From Zhouia spongiae (GTDB taxonomy: Bacteria > Bacteroidota > Bacteroidia > Flavobacteriales > Flavobacteriaceae), in contig NZ_CP094326.1 in NCBI RefSeq assembly GCF_022760175.1, positions 3,460,804 through 3,524,803 on the forward strand: a stretch of DNA of 64,000 nucleotides, read 5' to 3'. A program made the translations under genes and the position numbers. Shown piece after piece: positions 29,690 through 38,616 of this stretch. The stretch's first letter is position 1, and each line of letters starts with the position of its first letter. A model generated the notes under the pieces. The model saw nothing but the letters and a program-made list of their open reading frames with translations, was not told where the DNA came from and did no database searches.

Positions 29690-30400
29690 TTGAAAAGTTA
29701 TCTAATTATAGCATCCAATAAGAAAACAATCCTCTCTATTGAAAATGCCTTTGGGCAATACAGTGAGTTTCGATCGATGGGAAGTACCAGTTGTTTTATC
29801 AAAGCAACTGAGTTACTCATTAAACAACGAATCGACTTGGTATTTATCAATATCGAAGGGTTTATTGGTGATGCTTTTGCTTTTATGCTAGAGCTCTACT
29901 TATATGATGTGGACTTACCACAATTTATTGCCCTTTCATCCACAAAAGAACAGGCTTATAAAGCGATTAAACATGGGTGTTTTGATTACCTCACTACTCC
30001 ATTATCGACGGCTGAACTTCATAAAAGCATATCACGGTTTCAAAAATCTCACAAGGCTTATAATAATCTTATATGTCTTAAATCCTATAAAGATTACCAA
30101 TATCTGGATACCAAAGAAATTCTCTTTTTAAAGGCAGATAATAACACAACGGATTTCCATCTTACCAATGGTCATATAATTAATGCCTTTAAAACACTAA
30201 AGACCTATGAAAGTAAGCTGCCAGAGTTTTTTAAAAGAGTCCATAAGAGTTATATTATAAATACCTTAAAAGTAAGTCGAATTGATTTTGGCAAAACTTC
30301 CTGTTGGCTTCGGGGATATGAAAAAAGGATTCCATTTTCTAAAAAGTTTCACTCTACTATCGAGACTATTCATTCTTCCCTATTCAATGCTTCCTATTAA
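29690..30400 (+). CDS. LytTR-family regulator with atypical receiver
   Basis: The 236-residue protein combines a receiver-like domain (residues 1-115) with a LytTR DNA-binding domain (residues ~130-230; LKADNNTTDFHLTNG, then FFKRVHKSYIIN). The usual phosphoacceptor Asp is replaced by Asn (LVFINIEGF, about residue 54), so normal phosphorylation is unlikely. The start is TTG at 29690; an in-frame stop at 29663 and no nearer ATG support this. It is divergent from rteC. Confidence 0.85.
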   Translation: MKSYLIIASNKKTILSIENAFGQYSEFRSMGSTSCFIKATELLIKQRIDLVFINIEGFIGDAFAFMLELYLYDVDLPQFIALSSTKEQAYKAIKHGCFDYLTTPLSTAELHKSISRFQKSHKAYNNLICLKSYKDYQYLDTKEILFLKADNNTTDFHLTNGHIINAFKTLKTYESKLPEFFKRVHKSYIINTLKVSRIDFGKTSCWLRGYEKRIPFSKKFHSTIETIHSSLFNASY

Positions 30401-30627
30401 AATTTTTCTCCCTCTTAAAAATCGAGCGCTCCCTCACAGAAACTACACATTCACTAACCCTATATTTTTTTAACATCAAAAATCTTTTATCACAGGTAAA
30501 TTCGATACAGAAAGCTGCTTTTAACATTAACATAAAATCATTGTTAATGTTCTGATTGTGCACAATCAAAAAGATACTGGGCCCCAGTAGGCCTATAAAC
30601 TCATTGTGTAATTAAAAGCAAAATCTC

Positions 30628-30786
30628 ATGAAAATTTTATTAAAATATACCATAGCCTTGATACTTATTTTTTCTGTATTTATCAGTTGTACTCCACCTG
30701 AAGATCAAATAGAAAATCAAAACGATCCAGAAGTACTCGCAACAGGAGATAATAATAGTACACATCCTGATAACGATAGGGATTAG
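30628..30786 (+). CDS. Small lipoprotein, 52 residues
   Basis: The ATG at 30628 opens a 52-residue peptide with a hydrophobic leader and a lipobox-like ending (IFSVFISC, Cys21). The mature part is short, acidic and Asn-rich (ending PDNDRD). A strong terminator follows. It lies between a LytTR regulator and a lipoprotein-anchored kinase gene and could be their signal or partner; that is inference only. Confidence 0.65.
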   Translation: MKILLKYTIALILIFSVFISCTPPEDQIENQNDPEVLATGDNNSTHPDNDRD

Positions 30787-30819
30787 AAGTATTTCAACGA
30801 AAATTCCTTTTTTCCATTA

Positions 30820-30850
30820 AGCCTTTAACATAATTTGTTGAAGGCTTTTA
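30820..30850 (+). terminator. Terminator after the small lipoprotein gene
   Basis: AGCCTTTAACA and TGTTGAAGGCT form an eleven-base stem with one mismatch and a five-base loop, followed by TTTTATTATATTT. It isolates the small gene from the kinase operon. Confidence 0.75.
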
Positions 30851-30885
30851 TTATATTTAAACCTCCCCCCAAATAATTCAGATCC

Positions 30886-32931
30886 GTGAAGTTATTAAGG
30901 TTTAAATATCTTCTGTCTTCACTCCTTTTATGCTTTGTATTGACATTACTGGTTCAATGCCAAACCTCCGAAAAGAACCAAGGAAGTACAAAAGGAGATG
31001 AAATATCTATGCTTCTTGATAAGGCAAAAACTAATACCCTCTCCAAGACTCAAAGAAACTATTACCTACAAAAGGTGTATGACTCAAGTCTATTCCTTCA
31101 GGATGAGTCGTTAAAACTCAAATATTTAAATGAAGTAGCTTACCAAGCTCAATCTATAAATGATTCCCTGCTATTTAGAGCTTCAAACCAAAAAGCTTTC
31201 GTAATAGCTGAGAAATTAAAAGACACCTTTAAACTTGGGGAAATTCACTGGAATTACGGTGCTTTCTTTCTCCAAAAAAGCATTTATGACAGTGCCTATT
31301 ATCACTACCGTAGGGCTAAAAAGCACTTTATTGCTATGGACCATGCTTATTTTACGGCAAAGATGCGATACAATATGGCGCTTATCCAAAGCAGATTGAA
31401 CGACTATACCGGAGCCGAAGTGCTATTGTTTAAAGCAATATACACCTATAAAAACCAAAAAAAATACAAACAATTATTTTATAGTTATAATCTACTTGGA
31501 GTTATCTACGAAGAGCTGGAAGAATATGACAAGGCAATTGGGTACTATCAAAAAGCTTTAGAGAATTTAGAACATATACCAGACCAATCCTATTTTAATC
31601 AGGATATTCAGAATAATATAGGGGTCGTATATCAACAACAGGGGGATCATCAAAGTGCCTTAAACTATTTTAACAGTGCACTTGCAACTCCCAAACTAAG
31701 AAGTGAATCGCCTTTTCTTTATGCCCGCCTAATGGATAATCGTGCCTATAGCAAGTTTAAGAGTAACGATACTATAGGTTTACCAAATGATTTTTACAAG
31801 GCTCTTCATATAAGAGATAGCATGAACAATATTCCGGGGATTATTATGAGTAGGGTTCATTTATCGAAGTATTATGCCTCTAAAAAAGACACCGCCATAG
31901 CTTTACAACATTTACAAAAAGCATATATCCTTTCACAGGAGATCAATAACAATAGTAATTTACTTGAAACACTTGAATTACTAAGTAGAATGGATCCTGA
32001 AAATGCCTTAAATTATTTGCATCAATACATTGGTTTGAATAAGAAAATTCAAAACCAGGAAAGACAAACTCGAAACAAATTTACAAGGATACAATATGAA
32101 ACAGATCAATATATTGCCAAAAACGAACAACTATCTTCTAAAATAAAATGGGTTATAATTGGTAGTATATTAATTATCCTTTTAATAATTATGACTTATT
32201 GGTTATATCGACAAAAAGCAGAAAACAAGTTATTACAACTTGAAACAAATCAACAAAAGGCCAATGAACAAATTTATCTACTCACCCTAAGGCAACATGA
32301 AAAATTAAAACAAGGACGAAATCAGGAGCGTATCAGGATTTCAGAAGATTTACACGATGGAATTCTAAGTTATTTATTTGCCTTAAGAATCGGATGGGGA
32401 AATCTTGATTTAAGGGGGAGCTCGAAAGTTATTAAAAAACATCATTTTAATTTACAGGAACTTCAGCGTATAGAAACCGAAATCAGAACACTTTCCCACG
32501 ATTTGAGAAACAACCTTATAGAGTATAACAATGACTTTATATTGATGGTAACCAAGTTGATTCAAAATAGAAGTTATTTAGGAAAGCTGGATTATAATTT
32601 TAACCACAATGATGATATTAAATGGGAACATATCAATGATTTCATTAAGGTCAACTTATATCATATAATTGAGGAAGGTTTACACAACTGCATTAAACAT
32701 TCAAAAGCAACCCTAATTAAAATTACATTAGAATACGACCTTAAAAACAATCTGATGTTAGAAATAACAGATAATGGTGTTGGTATTGCCAGTAATCATC
32801 ATAAGGGACTTGGTTTAAGAAACATAAAATCAAGGGTTCAAAAAATGCAAGGCACCTTAGCAATAACTTCAAATCATAACCACGGGACCACCATATTAAT
32901 AACGGTTCCAATCAATACAGAGGTATCATGA
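30886..32931 (+). CDS. TPR-containing sensor histidine kinase (HisKA_3 type), lipoprotein N terminus
   Basis: The 681-residue protein starts at GTG 30886. It has a signal with lipobox-like end (LLVQC, Cys25), tetratricopeptide repeats (residues ~75-390), one membrane helix (~424-445), a coiled coil, a HisKA_3 dimerisation segment (RIRISEDLHDG, the phosphorylated His lying in DLHDG) and a C-terminal ATPase domain (DNGVGI, GLGLRNI). It overlaps the regulator gene by four bases (ATGA). TPR kinases of this form are common in Bacteroidetes; the periplasmic repeats probably sense a peptide or protein. Confidence 0.92.
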   Translation: MKLLRFKYLLSSLLLCFVLTLLVQCQTSEKNQGSTKGDEISMLLDKAKTNTLSKTQRNYYLQKVYDSSLFLQDESLKLKYLNEVAYQAQSINDSLLFRASNQKAFVIAEKLKDTFKLGEIHWNYGAFFLQKSIYDSAYYHYRRAKKHFIAMDHAYFTAKMRYNMALIQSRLNDYTGAEVLLFKAIYTYKNQKKYKQLFYSYNLLGVIYEELEEYDKAIGYYQKALENLEHIPDQSYFNQDIQNNIGVVYQQQGDHQSALNYFNSALATPKLRSESPFLYARLMDNRAYSKFKSNDTIGLPNDFYKALHIRDSMNNIPGIIMSRVHLSKYYASKKDTAIALQHLQKAYILSQEINNNSNLLETLELLSRMDPENALNYLHQYIGLNKKIQNQERQTRNKFTRIQYETDQYIAKNEQLSSKIKWVIIGSILIILLIIMTYWLYRQKAENKLLQLETNQQKANEQIYLLTLRQHEKLKQGRNQERIRISEDLHDGILSYLFALRIGWGNLDLRGSSKVIKKHHFNLQELQRIETEIRTLSHDLRNNLIEYNNDFILMVTKLIQNRSYLGKLDYNFNHNDDIKWEHINDFIKVNLYHIIEEGLHNCIKHSKATLIKITLEYDLKNNLMLEITDNGVGIASNHHKGLGLRNIKSRVQKMQGTLAITSNHNHGTTILITVPINTEVS

Positions 32932-33593
32932 GCACTAAGCGATTTCACATATTATTGGTTGATGACCACCCGCTTATCACGAACTCCTATGAGGACACCA
33001 TATGTAAACTGGGTGTTGAAAAAAACGTGGAGTTTCAAGTACAAATTGCACATAGTTTTTCAAATGCAGTAAATGATTTAAAAAAGAAAAAATATGACCT
33101 GGTACTTTTAGATATCCATATCCCCGGGGATGAAGCTACCGGGCTTATCTCCGGTGAAGATTTAGGTAGTAAAATCAGGGAGAACTATAAAAGCACTAAA
33201 ATCATCATATCCACCACCTTTAACGACCATTACAGAATTCAAAGTATTATAGAACAGGTCAATCCCGATGGATTCCTCGTTAAGAGTGATATTACCACAG
33301 AGGAATTAAAACATGCTATTTGGCGTGTTTTGACGGCTCCTCCTTATTTCAGTAAAACCGTTACGCATTCCATACGACAATTTATAAGCAATGATTTTGT
33401 TCTCGACAAAATTGATCGAAAGCTATTGTATCATTTATCCAAGGGAGCAAACCTACAAACTATCGCAGACCAATTAGGGCTTTCCAGGGCAGCGATTGCC
33501 AAAAGAAAGCAGCTTTTAAGAGAGGTTTTTAATGTAGATAGTAATGATAACATGGCTTTACTTGAAAAAGCCAGGGAAAAAGGATTCATTTAA
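32928..33593 (+). CDS. Response regulator with C-terminal helix-turn-helix
   Basis: The 221-residue protein has a receiver domain with the acidic pair (LLVDDHP) and phosphoacceptor Asp (LVLLDIHIPG, about residue 65), and a C-terminal LuxR-like helix-turn-helix (GANLQTIADQLGLSRAAI). The kinase gene just upstream is its obvious partner. Its targets may be the MauE-DUF6520 or SusCD genes that follow. Confidence 0.92.
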   Translation: MSTKRFHILLVDDHPLITNSYEDTICKLGVEKNVEFQVQIAHSFSNAVNDLKKKKYDLVLLDIHIPGDEATGLISGEDLGSKIRENYKSTKIIISTTFNDHYRIQSIIEQVNPDGFLVKSDITTEELKHAIWRVLTAPPYFSKTVTHSIRQFISNDFVLDKIDRKLLYHLSKGANLQTIADQLGLSRAAIAKRKQLLREVFNVDSNDNMALLEKAREKGFI

Positions 33594-33752
33594 ACTTTAA
33601 TTCAAAGCATATAAAATACACATTTACAATAATACCCCATTAGATACTATGAATAAAATAAGTATTCATTTTGTATACTATACTCCATTTCAAATGATGT
33701 AATTTTACAATCATAAAACATCCGGCGTCACTTAAAACTATGTTATTTAATT

Positions 33753-34217
33753 ATGCAAGCGCGCCGATACTTTCCAATTATAACAGAGATCATTTGTTTC
33801 CTGTTCATCCTTTTGTTTTCCTATGCAGCCATCAGTAAACTTTTGGATTTTGAGCAATTCAGAATTCAATTGGGTCAGTCGCCTTTATTAACATCTTTTG
33901 CCGGATGGGTGGTTTGGGTGATACCCATAGTGGAGCTGATCATAGCATTAATGCTTATCATTCCCAGACTACGGTTGTCTGCACTCTATGGATGTTTAGG
34001 CCTTATGGGACTTTTCACCATGTACATTATCGCTATACTTAATTTTAGTGACTATGTACCCTGCTCTTGTGGGGGAATATTAGAAAAACTAGGATGGCAG
34101 GAACATTTGATCTTCAATATTAGTTTTACTGTATTGGCTTTAATCGGTATATGGATATATCCTGAAAACGATACCAAACTAAAAACAACATTTCCAGACA
34201 AAAAGCAATTTATCTAG
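33753..34217 (+). CDS. MauE/DoxX-type redox-associated membrane protein
   Basis: The 154-residue protein has four membrane helices and a Cys-x-Cys-Gly-Gly motif (PCSCGGILEKLGW, near residue 98), typical of the MauE-like proteins of Bacteroidetes. MauE in methylamine dehydrogenase maturation handles disulphides. Here a TlpA-like thioredoxin lipoprotein is encoded nearby, so a shared thiol-redox role is possible. Confidence 0.83.
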   Translation: MQARRYFPIITEIICFLFILLFSYAAISKLLDFEQFRIQLGQSPLLTSFAGWVVWVIPIVELIIALMLIIPRLRLSALYGCLGLMGLFTMYIIAILNFSDYVPCSCGGILEKLGWQEHLIFNISFTVLALIGIWIYPENDTKLKTTFPDKKQFI

Positions 34218-34275
34218 ATAAATAAGGGGAAGCCGAAAACCTGAAAGAGTAGGCATCATTTAAAATAGTTTAGTT

Positions 34276-34509
34276 ATGAACAAACTTAGAATTTATTTAG
34301 GAAGTGCAGCTTTTCTTGTAGCAGTAGTAGCAGCGTTTGCCAGTCAAAATATTGACCAAGAGACTCTTATACAATACTACAAGCAAACCCCTACGGGCTG
34401 TACACCTCAAACAGATTGTAGTCCAAATTACACCGGTGATCTGTGTGACTTTATCGTTTACGATAACTTAGGATGTACCAGTGAGGTAGAGGCTTATAAA
34501 AAGCCCTGA
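34276..34509 (+). CDS. DUF6520 family small exported protein
   Basis: This 77-residue protein has an N-terminal hydrophobic segment (residues ~8-23, ending AAFAS) and four cysteines in the second half (GCTPQTDC, LCDF, LGCTSE). It matches the DUF6520 proteins commonly encoded next to MauE genes in flavobacteria. The function is unknown; the cysteines suggest a disulphide-bonded secreted peptide. Confidence 0.8.
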   Translation: MNKLRIYLGSAAFLVAVVAAFASQNIDQETLIQYYKQTPTGCTPQTDCSPNYTGDLCDFIVYDNLGCTSEVEAYKKP

Positions 34510-34560
34510 TTAACTATGGAATTGGGAAGATTTTCCCAATTCCTTAATCTTTTGCTTGTC

Positions 34561-35625
34561 ATGAAAATCAGATTAAAAAGAATAGCACTTCTATTAGCGT
34601 TCGGTATACTTATCGTTACTTTTTTACATCAAAAATCAAAAAGCTATATAAACCATAAGAATCCCTTTATTCGAGTCTTTCCACCTCATCCCATATCTCA
34701 ATGGAAAGTTACAGAAATTGAGCCGGAGCAAACTGTGGTAGGAAATCGTAATGGTCAAATCTATCTTTCCAAAGCAGGAGTCCCTAATCAATTAACTTCA
34801 ATCCAAATTAAAACCTTACAGTCTAAAAAATATGATCTCAAGATCGATAATGTGCAAAAATTAGCTTGGGGAGCACTTCAAATAAAAGTAAACTCAAACG
34901 GTATATTTTTGTATGAGGGTATTACGCCTACTATTCTCTATAGCAATTTTAAAAATAAAAGCCCTATTGTTCGAAAAATAGACACTTTTAATTTCTCCCG
35001 GTGTTTTCCTCTTGATTCTACAAATTATATCCTTATTTCATATGATAAGACATTGGAGCAAAACATTTTGTCCAAAGAGACCTTAACCCCAATTGAAGTA
35101 ATTCAAAAACCGAATTTACTGACCAAGCAAGTCGACGGTGTATTCTGTTCCCAAGGTAACCTAATGTACGACTTATCTACAGAGCGTATTGTTTACTTAT
35201 ACCGTTATCGTAATGCGTATTTGTATATGGATAGAAACTTAAACCTCCTTACCAAAGGTAACACAATAGATACGGTGAGTAAAGCACAAATACATGTTGC
35301 CACCTATAGAAAAGGGAAGCAGCTGCATCATTCACTTACTGCTCCCCCATTAATTGTAAACAGGTCTGCTGCCCTGTTTGACAGCTACTTATACATAAAC
35401 TCTAACCTAAGAGCCTCCAATGAAAAGAGAATTACCTTTAATAAAAATTCAGTTATCGATGTATACTCACTGGCAGACCATAGCTATCAATATAGTTTCT
35501 ATCTCCCTACCTATAAAGGAGAAAAGATTCAAAACTTTATTGTTCATAAAGATGTACTCGTTGCTACCTATAAAGAACATTTGGGTATTTTCAATCTAAG
35601 CTTGCCACATAATTCAATTCCTTAA
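34561..35625 (+). CDS. Unknown membrane-anchored protein, possibly beta-propeller
   Basis: The preferred start is the ATG at 34561 (354 residues), because it begins directly before a basic and hydrophobic anchor (MKIRLKRIALLLAFGILIV). The rest is beta-rich with recurring short strand patterns, as in propellers, but I recognise no catalytic motif. It follows DUF6520 and probably belongs to the same operon. Its 3' end overlaps the convergent TlpA-like gene by 12 bases. Confidence 0.65.
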   Translation: MKIRLKRIALLLAFGILIVTFLHQKSKSYINHKNPFIRVFPPHPISQWKVTEIEPEQTVVGNRNGQIYLSKAGVPNQLTSIQIKTLQSKKYDLKIDNVQKLAWGALQIKVNSNGIFLYEGITPTILYSNFKNKSPIVRKIDTFNFSRCFPLDSTNYILISYDKTLEQNILSKETLTPIEVIQKPNLLTKQVDGVFCSQGNLMYDLSTERIVYLYRYRNAYLYMDRNLNLLTKGNTIDTVSKAQIHVATYRKGKQLHHSLTAPPLIVNRSAALFDSYLYINSNLRASNEKRITFNKNSVIDVYSLADHSYQYSFYLPTYKGEKIQNFIVHKDVLVATYKEHLGIFNLSLPHNSIP

Positions 35626-37155
35626 TGCTTCTTGTATTAGGGCTATCAATTCATATGCTTTTCCTTGTTTTGGCGGTGCTGATGAATATATCCGACCCTT
35701 CCGATCTATAATCATTGTAGTTGGGCCGCCTCTTACCCCATAATATTTCAAAAAAGGATGTTCTATACCCAAACCACTGGTATATAGGTTAACATATTCT
35801 TTCAATCCATATTTTTGTGATTCAACACTTTTTAACCACTGCTTTTTACTTTTATCAAATGATATAGAAACAAATGCCACATCCTTATTATCTTTAAACT
35901 CGGGATATACCTTATGATCAACCTCTTTTGCCAAGGCTAAACATCCGCCACAGCCTGTAAACCAAATATCCAGATAAACTACCTTTCCCTTAAAATCCGA
36001 CAATTGCACCTCATTTCCATGTACATCAGTAAGGGAGAAATTATAAGCCTTTGCCCCTCTTATTTTTTTTCCATACCAATCATCAATAATCTTCTTAAGT
36101 TCTGGGGTTTTAATTAAAGCATAGCTTGCTTGCAAACATTCGTCCAAACCATAAGTATCCTGAACACGCATGCTTTGCAGGTTGAATAATATCAGCTTTT
36201 CCCTTAGATAACCAGAATATGAATTACGAAGCAGGGAACAAAATTCTCCGAAATGCTTAACCTGAATATTATTCTTATTATAAGAAGCATCACCAGGATT
36301 ATTTAGTTTAAGCTCGGTCATGGTTATATTGGACAAATAACGCACATAAAAAGGAGACTCCGCTAAAACATCATCAGGAAGATCTGCTTGAAGCGATTCT
36401 TCTATAAGCCTTTTGTATAATGCGGCTTTCTTTTCGGTCAGTTCTTCCGCTTTAATATTAAAGGAACTTTTGTATTTTGATTTTACGTTTCCTAAAATAT
36501 CCGCCTGCATAATTTGAAAAACATACGGATCTACCTCTTTCTTATATTGTTCTAAGGTATTTAATTGAGCTTTAAGTATAGAATCTCCTAAAGTCATTCT
36601 GGCCTTATTTATATCTACCCCCTTTAATCCTTTAAGCTTGATTTCTGCGTCCACTATTGCCTTAAAACTTTCCTGGCTACTTACCAACTGATCAGCCCTC
36701 CAAAGTGCAGTAAATTTCGCCGATCCCCTACCGGAAAAGGAGAACTTTGTTTCCTCACCACGTTGGTCAATAGTGATATGAATACTATCTCCGGGTTGTA
36801 CAAGATAGTTTTGAATATTATCACCATAAGCCAAATATGGTTTCTTATCCCTGTTTCTCAATGAAAATAAGTAGAATCGTTCTGGCTTATTGGTTAATGG
36901 AGATGTATACTTAAAATACTTGTTTTCATCCGTTTTAACTCTTTGACGATCGACCCCTAGCCTTCTATTAAATGGTATATCTCCACCAAAATAAATCTGT
37001 ATTGAATCTACTGTTTTATCACTACCAAGAATTTGTCCTGTAATAACCACAGGTTGAGCACCAGCTACCCGCTCATCGGATTCATTGTTGGCTGTTTTAC
37101 AACTGGAAACTGATACTAAACATAAGATGCCTATAATAAAATCTAAAACTTTCAT
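35614..37155 (-). CDS. TlpA-like thioredoxin-fold lipoprotein
   Basis: The 513-residue protein begins with a lipoprotein signal (LVSVSSCK, Cys near residue 19), continues with a DUF4369-like beta domain and a helical region, and ends in an AhpC/TlpA thioredoxin fold (residues ~370-510). The redox motif is C-G-G-C (FTGCGGCLALA), not the common W-C-x-x-C, and a cis-Pro region (GGPTTMIIDRKGRIY) is present. It is the last gene after SusC and SusD, so it may act on the imported substrate in the periplasm. Confidence 0.87.
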   Translation of the reverse strand: MKVLDFIIGILCLVSVSSCKTANNESDERVAGAQPVVITGQILGSDKTVDSIQIYFGGDIPFNRRLGVDRQRVKTDENKYFKYTSPLTNKPERFYLFSLRNRDKKPYLAYGDNIQNYLVQPGDSIHITIDQRGEETKFSFSGRGSAKFTALWRADQLVSSQESFKAIVDAEIKLKGLKGVDINKARMTLGDSILKAQLNTLEQYKKEVDPYVFQIMQADILGNVKSKYKSSFNIKAEELTEKKAALYKRLIEESLQADLPDDVLAESPFYVRYLSNITMTELKLNNPGDASYNKNNIQVKHFGEFCSLLRNSYSGYLREKLILFNLQSMRVQDTYGLDECLQASYALIKTPELKKIIDDWYGKKIRGAKAYNFSLTDVHGNEVQLSDFKGKVVYLDIWFTGCGGCLALAKEVDHKVYPEFKDNKDVAFVSISFDKSKKQWLKSVESQKYGLKEYVNLYTSGLGIEHPFLKYYGVRGGPTTMIIDRKGRIYSSAPPKQGKAYELIALIQEALRN

Positions 37156-37173
37156 GATGAATATTAAAATTGG

Positions 37174-38592
37174 TTAATACCCAGGATTTTGGGTCATCTT
37201 TGAGTTTCTTAAAAGTTCTTCGGTTGGTATGGGAAATAAATTATCATTATCATCCCAATTAGGTTTTGCATTACCTAATACTACATTGGCCCTTCCGGTT
37301 CGTTTAAGGTCAAACCAACGATGTGCCCACTCGGTAAACAGTTCCAGACGTCGTTCTTTATATATAGCCGTTAGCAGTTCTTCTTTTGATGAAACTAGGG
37401 TATCGTCCAATCCGGCTCTGTTTCGGATTTTATTTAAGTCCATCTGGGCTCCGAGAAAATCTTCATTTTGGGTACTAGCCTCCGCGCGAATTAAATATTG
37501 TTCTGCCAATCGCATCACCATAGAGTATTCGGTTACTTCATCTGCAGCTCTTATTTTATATTTATATGGATAGTACCAAATGTTCTCTCCATCAGTTACA
37601 CTTTTTATCCAATTTACAAGTCTCTGATCGGTATCGTTAAAAGCATTCACCAAATTTTCTGTTAATGCCTGTGTTCTTGGTGGTGCTGAAGTAAGGATAA
37701 ACCGGAAACCTTCTTTTGTATTTAAATGAGGGTTTACCGGGGCAAGCTGCCAGATTGCTTCATGACTGTTTTTTAAAAACACCTTACTAAGATCCGGTTC
37801 TAACGCATAGAGCGTAGTATTATTTATTACTTCAGATGCAAAGACTTCTGCCTGATGCCAATCTTCCAGATACAAATAAACCCTGGCTAGTAAAGCCGAG
37901 GCCACATATTTATTTGGACGTGTCTTTTCATAATTGGATAAAATATAATCTTCAGGTAGGAGGTTATGTGCATCTTTCAGGTCAGAAGTAATCTGATTAT
38001 AGACATCATTGACTGGTGACCGTTCTTTGTCTGAATTTTCAAGGTAATCTGAATTCAGGTGCAAGGGTACGTCTCCAAAGGTATTTACAAGGTAGAAGTA
38101 ACAAAATGCCCGTATAAATTTTGCCTCTCCTTCCAGTTGTTTTTTCACCACATCAGAAATATTCTCAGATAAGTTCAACTTTTCTAAAATTACATTACAG
38201 GTATAGATATATTGATATGGTTCCTGCCACCAACGTGAATTCACAGCAGATTCATCTGCCGTTAAAGCGTTTTCATAAAAAGCGCTGGTTGCTCTGTATC
38301 TGTCGAGTTCATCCGCATATAAACCACCCTGAATGGTAACACTTTGATAATGTCCGGATGCAAACCCAATAGAGCCCATCATTCTGGAATAAATACCTGT
38401 TACTACAGAAACTGCCGAAGCTTCATTTTCAAACACCGATGCCGTTACCAGTTCATTTTTCGGAGACTCTGTCTCCACAAAACTTTCACATCCACAGGAA
38501 AGACCTATAATTCCTATAGATATCGGGATTAAAATCCAGACTCCTATCGCCTGGATTATTTTCTTTTTCAATAGTATATATATTGTTTTCAT
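37174..38592 (-). CDS. SusD/RagB-family outer-membrane lipoprotein
   Basis: The 472-residue protein has a lipoprotein signal (Cys in LSCGCES, residue ~33) and SusD features: an N-terminal TPR-like helical frame and the ending RRLELFTEWAHRWFDLKRTG followed by FPIPTEEL and NPGY. It is the surface substrate-capture partner of the SusC transporter encoded directly upstream. Confidence 0.93.
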   Translation of the reverse strand: MKTIYILLKKKIIQAIGVWILIPISIGIIGLSCGCESFVETESPKNELVTASVFENEASAVSVVTGIYSRMMGSIGFASGHYQSVTIQGGLYADELDRYRATSAFYENALTADESAVNSRWWQEPYQYIYTCNVILEKLNLSENISDVVKKQLEGEAKFIRAFCYFYLVNTFGDVPLHLNSDYLENSDKERSPVNDVYNQITSDLKDAHNLLPEDYILSNYEKTRPNKYVASALLARVYLYLEDWHQAEVFASEVINNTTLYALEPDLSKVFLKNSHEAIWQLAPVNPHLNTKEGFRFILTSAPPRTQALTENLVNAFNDTDQRLVNWIKSVTDGENIWYYPYKYKIRAADEVTEYSMVMRLAEQYLIRAEASTQNEDFLGAQMDLNKIRNRAGLDDTLVSSKEELLTAIYKERRLELFTEWAHRWFDLKRTGRANVVLGNAKPNWDDNDNLFPIPTEELLRNSKMTQNPGY

Positions 38593-38616
38593 TGTTTTTA
38601 ATTTTATTATTAGACC

